Source of the DNA: Ailurus styani
Lineage: Eukaryota; Chordata; Mammalia; Carnivora; Ailuridae
NCBI GenBank assembly: GCA_002007465.1
Contig: LNAC01000136.1
Location: 2,268,840-2,332,839 of the forward strand
DNA: 64,000 nt
Reading direction: 5' to 3'
Below the pieces are notes generated by a model, which ran no database searches, had not been told where the DNA came from, and was given only the letters and a program-made list of their open reading frames with translations. Positions within the stretch are counted from its first letter, which is position 1. The number at the start of each line of letters is the position of its first letter. This document shows positions 1 through 11,944 of the stretch, piece by piece. Both the position numbers and the translations under genes were made by a program.

Positions 1-840
1 AAGACACACGTTGCACGCCCACAAAGCAAACCGTCCAAGAGCAGCTGAGGGAGGAGGAGCACACGAAGCCTGCTCTGTTCTGCCTGCTCATTCAGGTCTG
101 TATTCTTGTCATTACTGATCCCCGTCACAACTGGAAGCATTTCCACACATATGGAAACAAAGAGAGAAGAGTACGTATTTTGATAGGTGGAAACGTTTCT
201 GGAATTACTCCTGGAATGGTAAATCTTCTCTTTAGCTTCAATGACTCTCAACTCCTGTCATACATTGGAATTATATGGGCCCTAAATAAAATGCTCATGT
301 CTGTCCCCCCACACCGATCCCAGAGCTTCTCACTTAAGCATCTGAATTAAAGCCAGGGTATCAGTATTTTTTTAAAGAGCTTTCTAGGTCATTCTAATAC
401 AAACCAAGGTGAAGAATCATTGTTCTAACCCAACCATTTCATTCTGCAGAAACAGAATAATTTACTCTGAATTTGGCGATTCCCTTTCAGATATTCTTAT
501 CTAATTAATTAAAATACATTTAAATGAGAAAAAATTTTAATTTGACTTTAGTACTAGTGTAACTGATATGCTTTGCTCTTTTATTTCTTTAATTATTTCA
601 AAAGCCCTCTTCACCTTCAAAAAAATTGGAAAAATGAATTTAGCATAAGCAGATTTAGAAATCCTAATATTTTATCATATTGGTACATAGAGTCTATTTT
701 GAGCTTTACGGCATTTTAAATGATATATTTTACTCCTAAAAGGGAAGGTTCTGGGTGTAAAGGCTGTGAGCATTCAAAACGTGACAGAGACTAAGTGTAT
801 TCAGGACAGTTGATGACTTTGTCATCCTCAATTAAAAAAA
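1..840. other. Unique non-coding sequence
   Basis: AT-rich sequence with stop codons in all frames and no repeat that I recognise. It runs into the A-rich 5' edge of the truncated L1 at about 840. I see no gene or regulatory motif worth naming. Confidence 0.5.
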
Positions 841-2150
841 AAAACAACTCACTAGGAAGTGTCACGATCCCAAATTTCAAGACATACTACAAATCGAAAC
901 AGGATGGTGCTGGCTCAAAAAAAAGACACACAGATCAATGGAACATAACAGAGATCCCAGAAATAAACCCACAACTTTTTGGTCAATTAATCTATGATAA
1001 AGGAGGTGAGAACACACAAGGGGTAAAAGACAGTCTCTCTTCAAAAAATGGTGCTGGGAGAACTAGACAGCTACACGCAAAAGAATGGAATTGGACCACG
1101 TTCTTACACCATACAAAAAATCAACTCAAAGTGGATTAAAGACCTGAAGACATAAAACTACTAAAAGAAAACATAGGAAGTAATCTCTTGGACATTGGCC
1201 TTAGCAACGTATTTCTGGATACGTCTCCTCAGGCAAAGGAAACAAAAGCAAAAACAAACTATCAGGATTACATCAAAATAAAAAGCTTTTGCGCAGTTAA
1301 GGAAACCCTCAACAAAACAAAGAGGCGATCTACTGAATTTGCAAATGATGTATCTGATAAGGGGCTAATAGCCAAAATAAATAAAGGACTTATACAACAC
1401 CAAAAAACCCCCCAAACAATCCAATAAAAAAAATGAGTAGAGGACCTGAACAGACATTCTTTCCAAAGAAGACATACAGATGGCCAACAGATACATGGAA
1501 AGATGTTCATCATCGTTAATCATCATTCATCATCAGGGAAATGCAAATCAAAACCACCATGAGAGATCACCTCACACTAGTCAGAATGGATAGTGTCAAA
1601 GACACAAGAAATAACAAGTGTTAGCAGGGATGTGGAGAAAAGAGAACCTTTGTGCACTCTTGGTGGGAAGGTAAATTGGTGCAATCACTGTGGAAAACAG
1701 TATGGAGGTTCCTCAAAAAATGAAAAATAGTACCACCATATGATCCAGCAATTCCACTTCTGGATATTTATCTGAAGGAAACAAAGACACTATCTTGAAA
1801 AGACAGGTGCACCCCCATGTTCACTGCATCCTTATTTACAATAGCCAAGATACAGAAGCAACCCATGTGTTCACTGATGGATGAATGGATGAAGATGTGC
1901 CCTAAGAATAAGGTCCTGCCATTGCTACAACATGGATGGAACAGGAAGGCGTTACGCAAAGGGAAATAAGAGAGACAGAGAAAGACACATACCATATGAT
2001 TTTACTTAGACGTAGAATCTAGAGAGCAAACAAACTCTTAAATACAGAGAACAAACTGGCAGTTGCTAGAAGGGTGTAGGTGGGGGATGGGTGACATAGA
2101 TAAGGAGAATGAAGAGATACAAAACTTTCAGTTACTAAAAAAAATTATTA
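841..2150 (+). mobile_element. 5'-truncated LINE-1, ORF2 C-terminus and 3' UTR
   Basis: The sense strand reads as the end of L1 ORF2. At 855-1139 it gives a decayed 'KTYYK..RHTDQWN..EINPQLFGQLIYDKG' segment, followed at 1140-1427 by the usual 'dikllkeni...IKIKSFCAVKETLNKTKRRSTEFANDV' region. The standard ORF2 tail around 1700-1900 (Tyr-rich 'mirror' of the blood-group of L1 3' ends: 'atagccaagatacagaagca', 'atggatgaatggatgaa') and a short 3' UTR follow, ending in an A-rich tail near 2140. Stop codons and frame changes break the reading frame repeatedly, so it is a dead copy. The endonuclease and most of the reverse transcriptase are absent, as expected from 5' truncation. Confidence 0.88.
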
Positions 2151-2429
2151 GAAGGATAAGCTCCCCCATATCTTTGTAAAGGCTGCTCACAGATGCTTTG
2201 TACATTTGCCACCATCTTGGTCCTTCCTGGGGATTAACAGAAGTAGCACATACAGCGTAGTGATCCCCGAACTGAGCCCAGAACAGGCAATAAATGACTG
2301 TCCTCTATAACGTAATGGCAGAGGAAAAGTAAGTGCTGTTTCCAGCCAGATGGGAAGTTCCACATCTAGGCAGATGCAGAGATTGGGTCCTATTTTTATA
2401 GCTCATGAGACTCCACCACTATGGGCAGG

Positions 2430-3066
2430 GTCGTACGAATTAAAGATGCCACACATACACATGTATTAAAATAGAGAAAATAAGAGAAAAAAATGCCAAT
2501 ACCAAGTGATAGTGAGGATGTAAGTAAATGGAAGGCTCATACATGGTTGCTGGGAATCCTTGAAAAACAGTTTGGCAGTTTCTTAAAAGAGTAAACATTC
2601 ACTTACTAGATGACCTCGAAACCCCACTCCTAAGTTTTGTCCCTTTACGTTAACACAAAAACTTGTACCTGAATATTTGTAGTGGCTGTTGTCATAATCA
2701 CCAACAACTAGGAACAGCTCAATGTCTCACAACTGGAGAACAGATAAACAAACTTGTACATCCAGACAACATAGTATTTTTCAATAAAAAGGACCAACCT
2801 ATGATTAATTAATCAGGGATGAACCTCAAACGCATTATAGCAAGGGAAAGAAGCCAGGCTCAAAAGGTTGCATACTGTCTTATTCTATTTATAGGACATT
2901 CTAGAAAAGGCAACATAGACCAGAAAATACATTAGCAGCTGCCAGGAGTTGGAGATAATGGCAAGAGGCCGATCATAAAGAGGTACGACAAAAGTCTTCT
3001 GAGGTGACAAAATTGTTCTCTATTATGAAGACGGCTACAGACTACATGCATTTGTCAAAACTTTTA
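2430..3066 (+). mobile_element. Ancient LINE-1 (L1M-type) 3' UTR fragment
   Basis: Decayed but recognisable L1M 3' region. It contains 'tttggcagtttcttaaaagagtaaaca', cut here into its known order of motifs: single-organism-like '...cactcctaag', 'caccaacaactaggaacagc', 'gaacagataaacaaacttg', the 'agcaagggaaagaagccagg' segment and 'ctgccaggagttggagataa'. It has no open frame and is more diverged than the L1 upstream, so it is an older insertion in the same orientation. Confidence 0.7.
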
Positions 3067-3586
3067 GGGCTGTACGTGAATTTTCCTGTATCTAAATGAC
3101 ATCTCAATAAACCTGGTCCCATTTTTCTTTAAAGTCCATAAGGAAAAGCCCAGACATCGAAGTAAGTTAACTGGAAAGGTGATACGAATGAAAAAGCAAA
3201 AAGTTAAGAAGTGGTTTGGGTGAAAATATATTACCAAATTGACTTTCCTCAATTGAGAGGCTTCCCCAAATCGAGAGCAACCATTTCCACACTTGGAATT
3301 ACACAACTCACACAGCAACCCTGAGAATCGTTCAGAGGATATAAAGCTTTATCAAAGGAATGGAGTATTATGACATTTCTTAGTAAAGTACTGCTTTCCA
3401 CTAACACGACGCCCTCAGTCACAACAGGATATGACTGATTGTGCTAAATGAACTACGACTCTAAACTCTGAAAATATGGCAATTTTGAAACAAAGATGAG
3501 AACACCTAAATGGCTCCGGGTCTCCTAAGTGCTGTTAACCACGCACTTAAAATAAGTGGTTTGAAAGTAAGTAAAAATCTATGAAT
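3067..3586. other. Unique non-coding sequence
   Basis: No repeat or gene recognised. Mixed-composition sequence between the L1M fragment and a hAT relic. Confidence 0.4.
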
Positions 3587-3715
3587 CAGTGATTCTCCAA
3601 GTGTGGCTCTGGACTCGAAGCATCAAGCTTGTATTCCTGGTATCGCCTGTAAACTTAGGACAAAGGCACACTGACGTGCCCCACCCCAACCTGAATCAGA
3701 ATCCAGTCATCGCCC
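3587..3715 (+). mobile_element. hAT-type non-autonomous DNA transposon relic
   Basis: Starts with 'cagtgattctccaagtgtgg', the typical short inverted terminus and head of a hAT-Charlie MITE seen throughout mammals. It continues to the diagnostic 'cctgaatcagaatcca' block. The 3' terminus is lost or eroded. Related copies lie at about 9624 and 44222. The exact MER name is uncertain. Confidence 0.5.
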
Positions 3716-3782
3716 TGTTCAACCGACTCAAGAGGAAGAGACAAGGAAATGGCAACCATGCATGACTGATGAAACAACATTT

Positions 3783-3799
3783 TTTTTAAATTAAAGATT

Positions 3800-3830
<31 letters not shown>

Positions 3831-4011
3831 GAGAGAGTGCACTCGCGTATGCGCTCGTGGGGGGAAGGGCGGAAAGGGAGAGAGAATCTTCAAGCAGACT
3901 CCACGCTGAGTGTAAAGCCTGATGCGGGGCTCGATCTCACAACCCTGAGATCGGGAGTGGAGCTGAAATCAAGAGTCAGAGGCACAACCTACTGAGTCAC
4001 CCAGGCACCCC
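3783..4011 (-). mobile_element. SINEC (carnivore tRNA-Lys SINE), antisense
   Basis: Read on the minus strand it begins 'ggggtgcctgggtgactcag', runs through the tRNA-like head and CT-rich body, and ends in a (AAAT)n/A tail (here 'attttatttatttatttatt'). The flanks carry a 16-bp target-site duplication: 'tgatgaaacaacattt' at 3767-3782 and 'tgatgaagcgacattt' at 4015-4030 (14/16 identical). The duplication mismatches and body divergence suggest a moderately old copy. Confidence 0.95.
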
Positions 4012-4030
4012 TAATGATGAAGCGACATTT

Positions 4031-5324
4031 AAAAAAGGACGTAAGCACGTTGTTGTCTCTCTTGACCTGGGCAGTCAAGATGAAGTCCAAACCTAGCCTT
4101 CCACAAGCCTACACAACCACTATAGTTAAAAGGGGGGTTAATTCTAGGTTTTACCCTTTTATAAAGCAAAGAGCCCAATCTTCATTTACAATAAAATTGG
4201 ATTTCAAGTAGAATTTTATCCAACCTCAATTCTGGGAGATAATTAAAAACATTAATAATGTTCACACCACTAAGAGAGGTGTAGTTACCTGTGACAGGTC
4301 AGTTCATTTCAGAACCGAGTGAGTAAAGTTTTGGAACTAAAATTTCACAGGTGATATACGTGTTAATAATTATAACTATTAAAAATTAAAAATTGTTCTC
4401 CAGTAACCATTAGGTTCTGCCATCGTCTACTTTACGTGGACTCTAGCTTCTTAGCTTCTGTTTTCCGTACAAGAGGATCAATAACGATTTCTAAATTTTC
4501 AATCTATGTCTCAGGCGTAAAGATCAGGTCTTTCTCTCTCCTCAAGAAAAAGGTTCTGCTATCTCTGGATGTCTTTGTGCAAAATGTTATTTTCATCCAT
4601 CTGAATGAGGGTTCATGAAGCAGAGAAGAGCATAAAGTCGTCCCCAATGTGGCCATAATTATATCCACGGATATGCTCCGTTTACAAAACAAGGTTTTAT
4701 TTCCATTAAATTATCAACATCTCCTCTTGGGAGTCCTGCTCTATTCACGCTATCTGTCCACGATCTTCAAAAACTACAAATTCATAATTTTGCACACACG
4801 GACCATCTAGCCTTCCAATCACCTCGGGGCAAAATATTTCATATGTTAGTTCTCAGCCGACATCCAGTTCTTCAGTAGACGCACGGGTCACAGGAAACAA
4901 AATTTGATCACTGGCTTAAGCAAAATACTACCAGGGTAGACATATTGCCTCTCACCTCCACACACACACGGCCCCAAAACAGGTAAAAAGAATGCCGATG
5001 TTTTGGATTATCTGCATGTTTTAGCCCCACTGCCCACTTGAAGAATTTTACAACCTTGGAAACAGGATAAATAATAAGTCACTGGGCCACGTGTTTCTGT
5101 CTCATTCCATCCCAGGGAACAACCAATTGCTTACATTCATATGCTGCTTCCATCTTTAAAGTACTTCTCCGTACATCATTTCATATGAGTAATTAAGATA
5201 ACGTCATACCTTTTAGTAAAACTGGCCGGTTGCTTCTTGTTACTTTCATAGCAGAATCAAAAATGCCTTTGTTTGGCCCCTGAGGAGCTATCAGATCTGC
5301 CTCCTGTCTACCTTTCTAGCACCG
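4031..5324. other. Unique AT-rich non-coding sequence
   Basis: No exon-like frame, repeat family or promoter recognised. A run of AT-rich sequence around 4230-4420 is the only compositional feature. Confidence 0.4.
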
Positions 5325-5695
5325 TTTCCTAACACGTCCTCCTCATTCGCTGTCCTTCTCCTACCTAGCCTCAGGACATTTGCACTTGCATTTCGCATTT
5401 GCACTTTGCACTTGCATCTGCCTGGGATTCCCTTTTTTTCCAATCTCCTATTGCCTAATCCTTTGTCTTTTAGATCTTAGCTCCAACATCACTTCATCAG
5501 AAAAAGCCTTCTCTGAGCTTCCTACTGAGTGACTTTCCCAGTTACTCCCTCCCTCTGGTCCAGTTGTTAATTTCTTCACTAACTTTTAAAATATTGCAAT
5601 ATTGCCCACACCCATCACAGTGCTTGGCATGCAGTGGGCCCAATAAGCACTTACAAAATGAATGAGTGAGTGAGTGAGTGAATGAATTCTGTGCA
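5325..5695 (+). mobile_element. L2 LINE 3' end
   Basis: Shows the usual order of the L2 3' region: 'aggacatttgcacttgca', 'tgcctgggattccc', 'cttagctccaacatcacttc', 'gaaaaagccttctctgagct', then the UTR with 'cagtgcttggcatgcagtgg' and a terminal (TGAG/TGAA)n stretch at about 5660-5690. Ancient and non-coding. Confidence 0.8.
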
Positions 5696-5697
5696 AT

Positions 5698-5842
5698 TAG
5701 AATTACTATCCTCATTTTCCAAATAAAACTGAGGCCCAGTTAAATTCAGGGATTTACCCAACCTTTTACTACAGGCAAGGGACGGAAACCAGGCTTTTCT
5801 GATGCCAAGCTCAGCGCCATTTTCCCTATTCTATACCAAACC
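5698..5842 (-). mobile_element. MIR SINE, antisense
   Basis: Antisense MIR order is visible: 'tatcctcattttcc..ataaaactgaggc' followed by a decayed 'gtaacttgcccaagg' block and 'gacggaaaccaggc'. It directly abuts the L2 tail. Confidence 0.7.
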
Positions 5843-5845
5843 TAA

Positions 5846-6742
5846 GTAGGTTAAAGAATATCATAATTTGTGCTCAGAGTCACATTTTCAATTTTTATTA
5901 AAGGTTCAACTCCAACCCGATTAACTTTAGGATTAATATCTTTATCTCAACAATTCCTGAGTCTGGCTAAAGTGCCAAGCTTTTAATTATTTTTTTTCTT
6001 ACCATAAAACGTCCATTGACCTTTAGCTCAACAGCCTGTTGGGTCTAAATATATGTCCAATAAACCCAAAAAGAGAGTTTAAATAACCATTATGCCTACC
6101 AAGTAAATGTTTGTATCTATAAAACAGAAAGTTAGAAGCGATGTTTAAGAAAACGTACTCGGTGCAGCAGATTAAGTTTTAAGTTATCTCTCTTCTATCA
6201 TTCCTAAGTACTTACCGTTGACATAAAAGATAAACCTAATGCAGTGTTTTGCCAAAAGAATCATTGCAATGTTTACAGATTTTTGCAGTAACTGAAGACA
6301 TACACTTATCTGGACAAATACCTCATATCTGGATAAATGAAGGAAAAGTATATTTAATATATATTCACCTTCTGTCTGAGGCTTCCAAAGGACTGAAAAT
6401 TAATCCATGAATTATTTTAATATTCCAAACACTTGGTACTGCCTGATTGCTACATTTGTATCGCTCAAACAGATGCAGGCAATTTAGAAGAACAGGACTT
6501 CACGGTTTTCCTCCCTCTTAGTTCAAACATGCCAACATTCTGTAGCTAAGTTGTGAAATAGGTTTAAAGCCCCAATAAACTAGTGATAAAGACTCAGGGT
6601 GGAGAATGGTCTGGGTGACCACAAACATTTACTCCCATTCCAAATGTATCATGTTAATTTCAGTTCTTACCATGGCTGCGTTAGATATGCTGCTAGTCTC
6701 TATTCTGTTGTTTTTGTTACTGCATGACTTCCAGAGATCTAT
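5846..6742. other. Unique AT-rich non-coding sequence
   Basis: No gene, repeat or regulatory signal recognised. The open frame near 6606-6830 merely reads into the SINE that follows. Confidence 0.4.
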
Positions 6743-6756
6743 AAAAGGAACTTACA

Positions 6757-6951
6757 GGGCACCTGGGTGGCTCAGTGGGTTAAAGCCTCTGCTTTTGGCT
6801 CAGGTCATGATCTCAGGGTCTTGGGATTGAGTCCCACATCAGGCTCTCTGCTCAGCAGGGAGCCTGCTTCCTCCTCTCTCTCTCTCTGCCTGCCTCTTTG
6901 CTGACTTGTAATCTCTCTCTGTCATATAAATAAATAAAATCTTAAAAAAAA
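6757..6951 (+). mobile_element. SINEC, young copy with perfect TSD
   Basis: Full-length carnivore SINE starting 'gggcacctgggtggctcagt' with the mustelid-like 'gggttaaagcctctgc' head, a CT-rich body, 'aataaataaaatctt' and a poly(A). A perfect 14-bp duplication 'aaaaggaacttaca' sits at 6743-6756 and 6952-6965. The intact duplication and low divergence mark a recent insertion, making this one of the better lineage markers in the window. Confidence 0.97.
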
Positions 6952-6965
6952 AAAAGGAACTTACA

Positions 6966-8723
6966 TGCTCAACGCGATGGATGCAGCAATTTACCCCTCA
7001 TTGCACAGTTTAATAAGATCCCGTAATGCAGTCAGGATCAGCCAAGGAACGCTCAGTTTAGCCAGCAGTCACGGGTAAAGGCACCCCTATTATAACCCGG
7101 CCATATTTCTACTTGGAAAAGTGATGACTACACATACCTCTCCCCCACTGAGCCTTCTGACTTTGCTCAGGAAAGAGTTCTCTGCTTCCGGTGACCCATC
7201 GTGAATGCCCATGCTTTAGTTTAGCCATTAGATCAATCATTTCCCTTCCTACTCAACAGACACAACGGTAAAATTGACATTTTGCTGTATCAAAGGCATG
7301 AAAATATAGCTAAAATTTCCCTTCAGGGTAGTTTAATAAAAAGGGTATAATAGTCAGATTTTCACAGAACTAGAGAAAAAAAAAAAAAGAATTCCCCCAA
7401 ATCGGCTTCTTTGTTCATATACCACATACCTATGTATTCAAACTCCCTTAACAAAATTTTTCCACAAGCCTCTCTAATCATTAAATAAATGTGTATACAT
7501 CCTACAAAAGATCAAGATAACTAGAGAAGTTCTTTACATAATTAATAAGGCAACTCTCACGGGGTCATTTTTTATAATCGGAGCTTGAAGACACTAGAAC
7601 TCAGGTCTGCTAAATACCAAGTCCCCCGCTTCGTCCACGCCTCTCTTTTTGGGTCTCAGTTTCTTTCATCTTTATGAGGGGGAGGGGGTGAGGCGCGAGG
7701 TGACATCATTACCCACAACTCTATATAACCCAATGCTTCTAACACCTTTGGGGGCATTTACAGTTTCTAGGGGACATTATTAGGACCCTTCTCAAGACAC
7801 AGAATGTTGGAAACGGCATTTCCTTCAAGACAAACAAATTACCAGTAATTAGTACCCCCCATACCCCTCACACACACTTTCTTCCCAACTGTACGGAATA
7901 GTCAAATTCAACATGGTGACGTGGGGACAAAGGCAATGCCTCAGTGGAACACTGGATCTAGCAAGATTCAAGCAATAAATTTCATGGAACTTTGCCATCC
8001 TCTCACATCACAAAGCCCTTTATGATAACACTCAAGTAAACCCATCTGGTTGAGTTAATAATTAGTTTAAATCTGTTACAAGTTAATGATGCACAGACAA
8101 GTCATTCCGGGTACATGATGATACAGCGAGTTTGTGATACAATTTAAAGATAATATTTTGCACCGCCTTTCATTTTTCCTTATTTCGTACTCTGATTAGA
8201 AAATGAAGTCATTAAAGAACGAGCAGGACCTTGAAATAAGACATATATACCAACTGGCTGAGTTCAAAGGGGGAAAAAAAACGTTCTCAGGAATCCCGTA
8301 GGGTTTCAGAAGGACCTCTCAAAAGCTGAGACAGACCCTGTACTTTCCATACTTTGAGCTGCCTGTTGTATTATAAGATAAAGAAAATGCTAAAATGTGT
8401 AGTCTATTTATTTAATACAAAAATCTAACTATGCAATTCACTGGATAGTTTCAGAATGCGCGATGCACATTCATTCGTAGTATACGTCCTAGAAACAGTG
8501 TAGTAATGAGACATGAGATGGAAGTTTTCAAATGGACATTGTATTTCAATTCACCCAGAGCACAAAACTGTATGTATAAGCTCACTGGGGTTATTTTGTA
8601 AATATCAAACCTGGCACCAAGTGACTTTCTAGCCCATGTTCCTAGGATCCTGTTCCTTGGGTAAGATCCTAGAGTTCACTTAAAGGTCTGTTATGTGCCC
8701 ACTGCCTTTTGATACCCATTACG
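6966..8723. other. Unique non-coding sequence, part possibly conserved
   Basis: No repeat or exon recognised over 1.75 kb. 7985-8230 is AT-rich with several ATTA/TAAT and 'taataattagttta' homeodomain-type cores, and has the look of a conserved non-coding block (see findings). A TATA-like 'ctatataa' at about 7721 has no supporting context. Confidence 0.4.
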
Positions 8724-8762
8724 CACACACACACACACACACACACACAAACACGCACACAG
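8724..8762. repeat. (CA)n microsatellite
   Basis: About 13 uninterrupted CA dinucleotides followed by interrupted CA units. Likely polymorphic. Confidence 0.95.
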
Positions 8763-9509
8763 GCACAAATATGGGGCACTCCATGTGGAAGCTATGTAGA
8801 AGTGTATCTATAGAAAGATCATCCCTCTCTCCGAACACAGATAAATTGTAATTAAGCAAAATCTGACCAGTGAGGCTGGACTCATCAAAATGCAATGGAG
8901 TTGAAAATGAGCTAATGATTCACGTGTTTTGATGGTAATGAAAAGACCGAAGGCTGAGGCCAGAGCTGAGGGGGAGGGGCAGGCAGAGAACGGATCCCTG
9001 AGGGAAAGGGAAGCTCTGAGTGAACTTTGGGGGATCCGCCAACGTATCAAGAGCCCAGGAAGAACTGAGCACAGGGGCTGTTCTCAACCCTGCCTGCTTA
9101 CTGAAGAATACTAATGCCCAGACCCCACCTAAGACCAGCTCAAGATCAGTGAAGGCTCCCCGGTGACCAGAATGTGGGGCTAGGGAAGGAGAACCACTGA
9201 GTCAAGAGGGTTGAGGGTCAGGGAAAGAAAAGGCCAATTAAAAAGGGCTCCAGTAATCAGGACTTGGTTGACTGTAAGGAGACAGAGCCGGTTCGTTCTA
9301 GAACAGATCTGGTATGGGCGTGGGATAGGGTAAGAGGCCTCTGGAGATAGATCTCTCGCCTACTTACCAACAGTGTCAGGACGCAGCCCTGGAGAGGGAA
9401 GGACATTCAGATGACTGAAGCTATGGCAAGCTAAATTCAGACAACCGTCTCCTCCACACTGGGCGGCATAATCTCTCCAACTCCTAGCACCGCCATATGT
9501 AAACAGTTC
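8763..9509. other. Unique non-coding sequence
   Basis: Purine-rich stretch at about 8940-9030 with no recognised repeat or exon. The short open frames here are not protein-like. Confidence 0.4.
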
Positions 9510-10168
9510 CTTCTCTTATCACGTAGTAGAGAACGGGTCAGAGCTCTGCTCAAACTGTCCGAGGGCTTTCCTATCCCGTCAGAGAAAACCTACTGCTTAC
9601 TATGCTTGTCCCACAAAAACCTGCAGGCTCGCTCCTCAAAGTGTGGTCCTCGGACCAGGGGCAGCAGCCGGGAAGAACAAGAGCTTACCAGAAGCACAGA
9701 ACCTCGGCGCCCATCCCAGACTTACTAAATCAGAATCCACATTTTAACAAGCTCCCCAAGGGACTTCCATGCATATTAAGATGTGAGAGGCACCAATCTA
9801 CAGGATCCATCTCCCCTCTCCAGCCCACCTGCCATGACCTCTCCAGTCCACCTGCGACCCGACTCGGCATCACTCATGTTCCTACTCTTCCTTCGCCCTA
9901 CCAGGCTCTCTCCTGTCCAGGGCCTTTGCAGTGGCTGGGTCCTTTACCAGAATGTGTTTCCCCCAGATGTGTGTAAGGCTCATTTCTTTACCTCACCTTC
10001 GCCAGCTCTTTACTCACATCACCTTCTCCGTGAAAACCTCCCCCAGCCATTCTGTTTACAACTGAACAACAACAACAAAGAAATGTCCAGACATCCCCCC
10101 TTCCCTGCTTTCTGTCCACAGCACTTGCTGCCAAGGGACATACTTGTGCTTTTCTTTTCAACTGTTTA
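9510..10168 (+). mobile_element. L2 LINE 3' segment, split by a hAT insertion
   Basis: Left part (9510-9623) shows the L2 'tgctcaaac..tccgagggctttccta' region. The right part (9794-10168) resumes exactly where expected with 'ccagggcctttgcagtggct', 'cagaatgtgtttcccccag', 'cgtgaaaacctcccccagcc' and 'cagcacttgctgcc'. The two parts are collinear halves of one L2 and bracket the hAT relic at 9624-9793. Confidence 0.72.
9624..9793 (+). mobile_element. hAT-Charlie-type MITE nested in L2
   Basis: Head 'cctcaaagtgtggtcctcgg', central 'cagacttactaaatcagaat' and 'cattttaacaagctcccc', and a tail 'gatgtgagaggcac' that is the imperfect inverse of the head. These are the landmarks of a common mammalian non-autonomous hAT element. 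Precise family label uncertain. Confidence 0.68.
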
Positions 10169-10171
10169 TCA

Positions 10172-10632
10172 GCAATCTCCATGGGGTGGATTGCAAAATA
10201 TGGCCACATTCTTTGCGTCTCTCCCTGTGAAGGAGTGAAGTTTATGTCTCCACCTCCTGAAGCTGGGCTTGGTCACGTGGCTTGTTTTGACTTCAGGAAT
10301 GGTAGTACAGAAGACACAAGCAGAAATCTGCAAAGGGCTCACACTGTAAGGATTCCCCTCACTGGCTACCGGGGGACCCACTTGTCCCTAAGGGAGGACG
10401 CAGCCAAGCAAGCCTGGGATGGATGATGGAGGAACATGGCCAGTCACCCCCACAATCCAAGCCAGCGCCCAGCACCAGCCACTAGGAACGGGAGTGAAGG
10501 CATCCAAGACCAGCCGGGCTCTGGCTGACCTGCCAGTTAATTAAAGAACCTACTAGTCCATTCAAAGGCTCACAGCAATAACGATTATCTGTCCTAAGCC
10601 ACTGGGTTTGGACTGACTTGTTTCGAAGCATG
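10172..10632 (+). mobile_element. Ancient ERVL/MaLR-like LTR relic
   Basis: Carries the order 'gtctctccctgtgaaggagt', 'gaagctgggcttggtcacgt', 'ggcttgttttgacttcagga', and near the end 'cctaagccactgggtttgga' plus 'cttgtttcgaagca'. This is typical of old mammalian LTRs of the ERVL-MaLR class. No internal retroviral sequence accompanies it, so it is a solitary, decayed LTR. Confidence 0.5.
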
Positions 10633-10639
10633 CAGTACA

Positions 10640-11944
10640 CTCTTCCTAGGAGTATTGAAATTCCAAGAAGTAGAGATTTTTGTGCCCAGCTGCATCTCCC
10701 GGGCTTAGCAGAGTACTTAGCATAGTAAGGATATTCTGAAATATTTGTAGTGGGTGTCAAAAGACAGACTGATGGCAAAGGGGACAATGACAAGTGGAGG
10801 AAGTAAATGCCAGGGATGGCCTCCGTCGCTGCGAGATCAGAAGGCAGGAGAAGAAGGACCTTCTGGGTTCATGATAACCTTGGTCTCTCCCAAGGTGGAG
10901 TGAACTAAGATTCTGACTACCTTGGTTAATGGACTATTTGAGCAAAAATTAAAAAAAAAAAATTTCACATGTTCACATGTAGCATTTCAAATTTATTCAA
11001 AGTCGTTCCAGTGTCATGGTGCTGAACTTGTCTGAGACCACACAACCATGTGACCTTTAGAGTATTTTTCACATTATGCAGCTCTTACTCTCCTCATTGT
11101 AAGTTATTCTGATTTTTAACAGCTCGCAAATCGGCGAACCAAATCACTGCATGTTGCTTCAGTTCTGTCTTGCCAAAGAAGAAAAATCTGCTGCTTTGGA
11201 TTCATTTCAACAGTTGGAAAATTCAGGCCATAACATTTTAAATCTCGGATGTTCCCTGCTGTGTCCACATCACATAAATCAGTAAGAGCACAGATACCCG
11301 CGTTTGTGAGACCAGTTCTCTGACAGCTGAGGCATCCCGGCCAGCGGAACGGGGCGGCAAAGTTAAGTGGACTCTGAAGCAGTGGGTGTCAGAACTCTGA
11401 AGGCACAGTGTGGCCCTCCAAGAAGGCAGAAGCAAGTGCAACCAGCCAGCAGAAAGCTCGTTCCCTATTAAACAATCATTTGAGCTACAAAGATAGCACA
11501 TTGTTTTCATTTCACGGGGAAAGATAAAAGCCAAACTGTAATACACAAAGTTTCTATCTTCTTGGAAAAGAACAAACCTTCCATTTTCTAAAGAGCCTTC
11601 CAGAACATCTGAACCCGCGGAGCGAGTTTCATCCAGAGAGCTGGTGAGGCCAGACAGGAGCAACTCGGTGCAATTAAGCTCTGGTACCTTTAGGGTTTCT
11701 TTCGGGAAATGCAAATCTCTAAGCAACAGAACCATATACATACATTTGGAAATACCTAATAGCTGGCTTCAGATTTTTTTTTGAATCCATCTAATTATCA
11801 CTTGCATAATGAGGGAAATGTAGACGAGACCACTGAGGTCTCCCTAGTAAGTCACAGGGTTCTTATCCAGAGTGTCCCTTTTTTTCCTCCTTCCGTCACA
11901 TACAGTAGCCTATGCTATGTGCAAGGCTAAGGAGAAAAGCTATT
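10640..11944. other. Unique non-coding sequence
   Basis: No repeat recognised. The antisense open frame at 11238-11741 (167 codons) has no family signature, no splice context and ordinary composition, so I do not call it a gene. Confidence 0.4.

Noticed and set aside
795..1427. Two plus-strand frames resembling reverse-transcriptase C-terminus
   Set aside because: They are the broken end of L1 ORF2, recorded as a mobile element and not as genes.
6757..6830. tRNA-like head of SINEC copies
   Set aside because: Derived from tRNA-Lys, but part of the SINE and not a functional tRNA gene. The same holds for the other eight copies.
7719..7728. TATA-like 'ctatataa'
   Set aside because: No CpG enrichment, initiator or transcript-like context nearby.
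11238..11741. 167-codon minus-strand frame
   Set aside because: Plausible length, but no domain, no signal and no flanking splice sites that I can defend. Chance frames of this size are expected in 64 kb.
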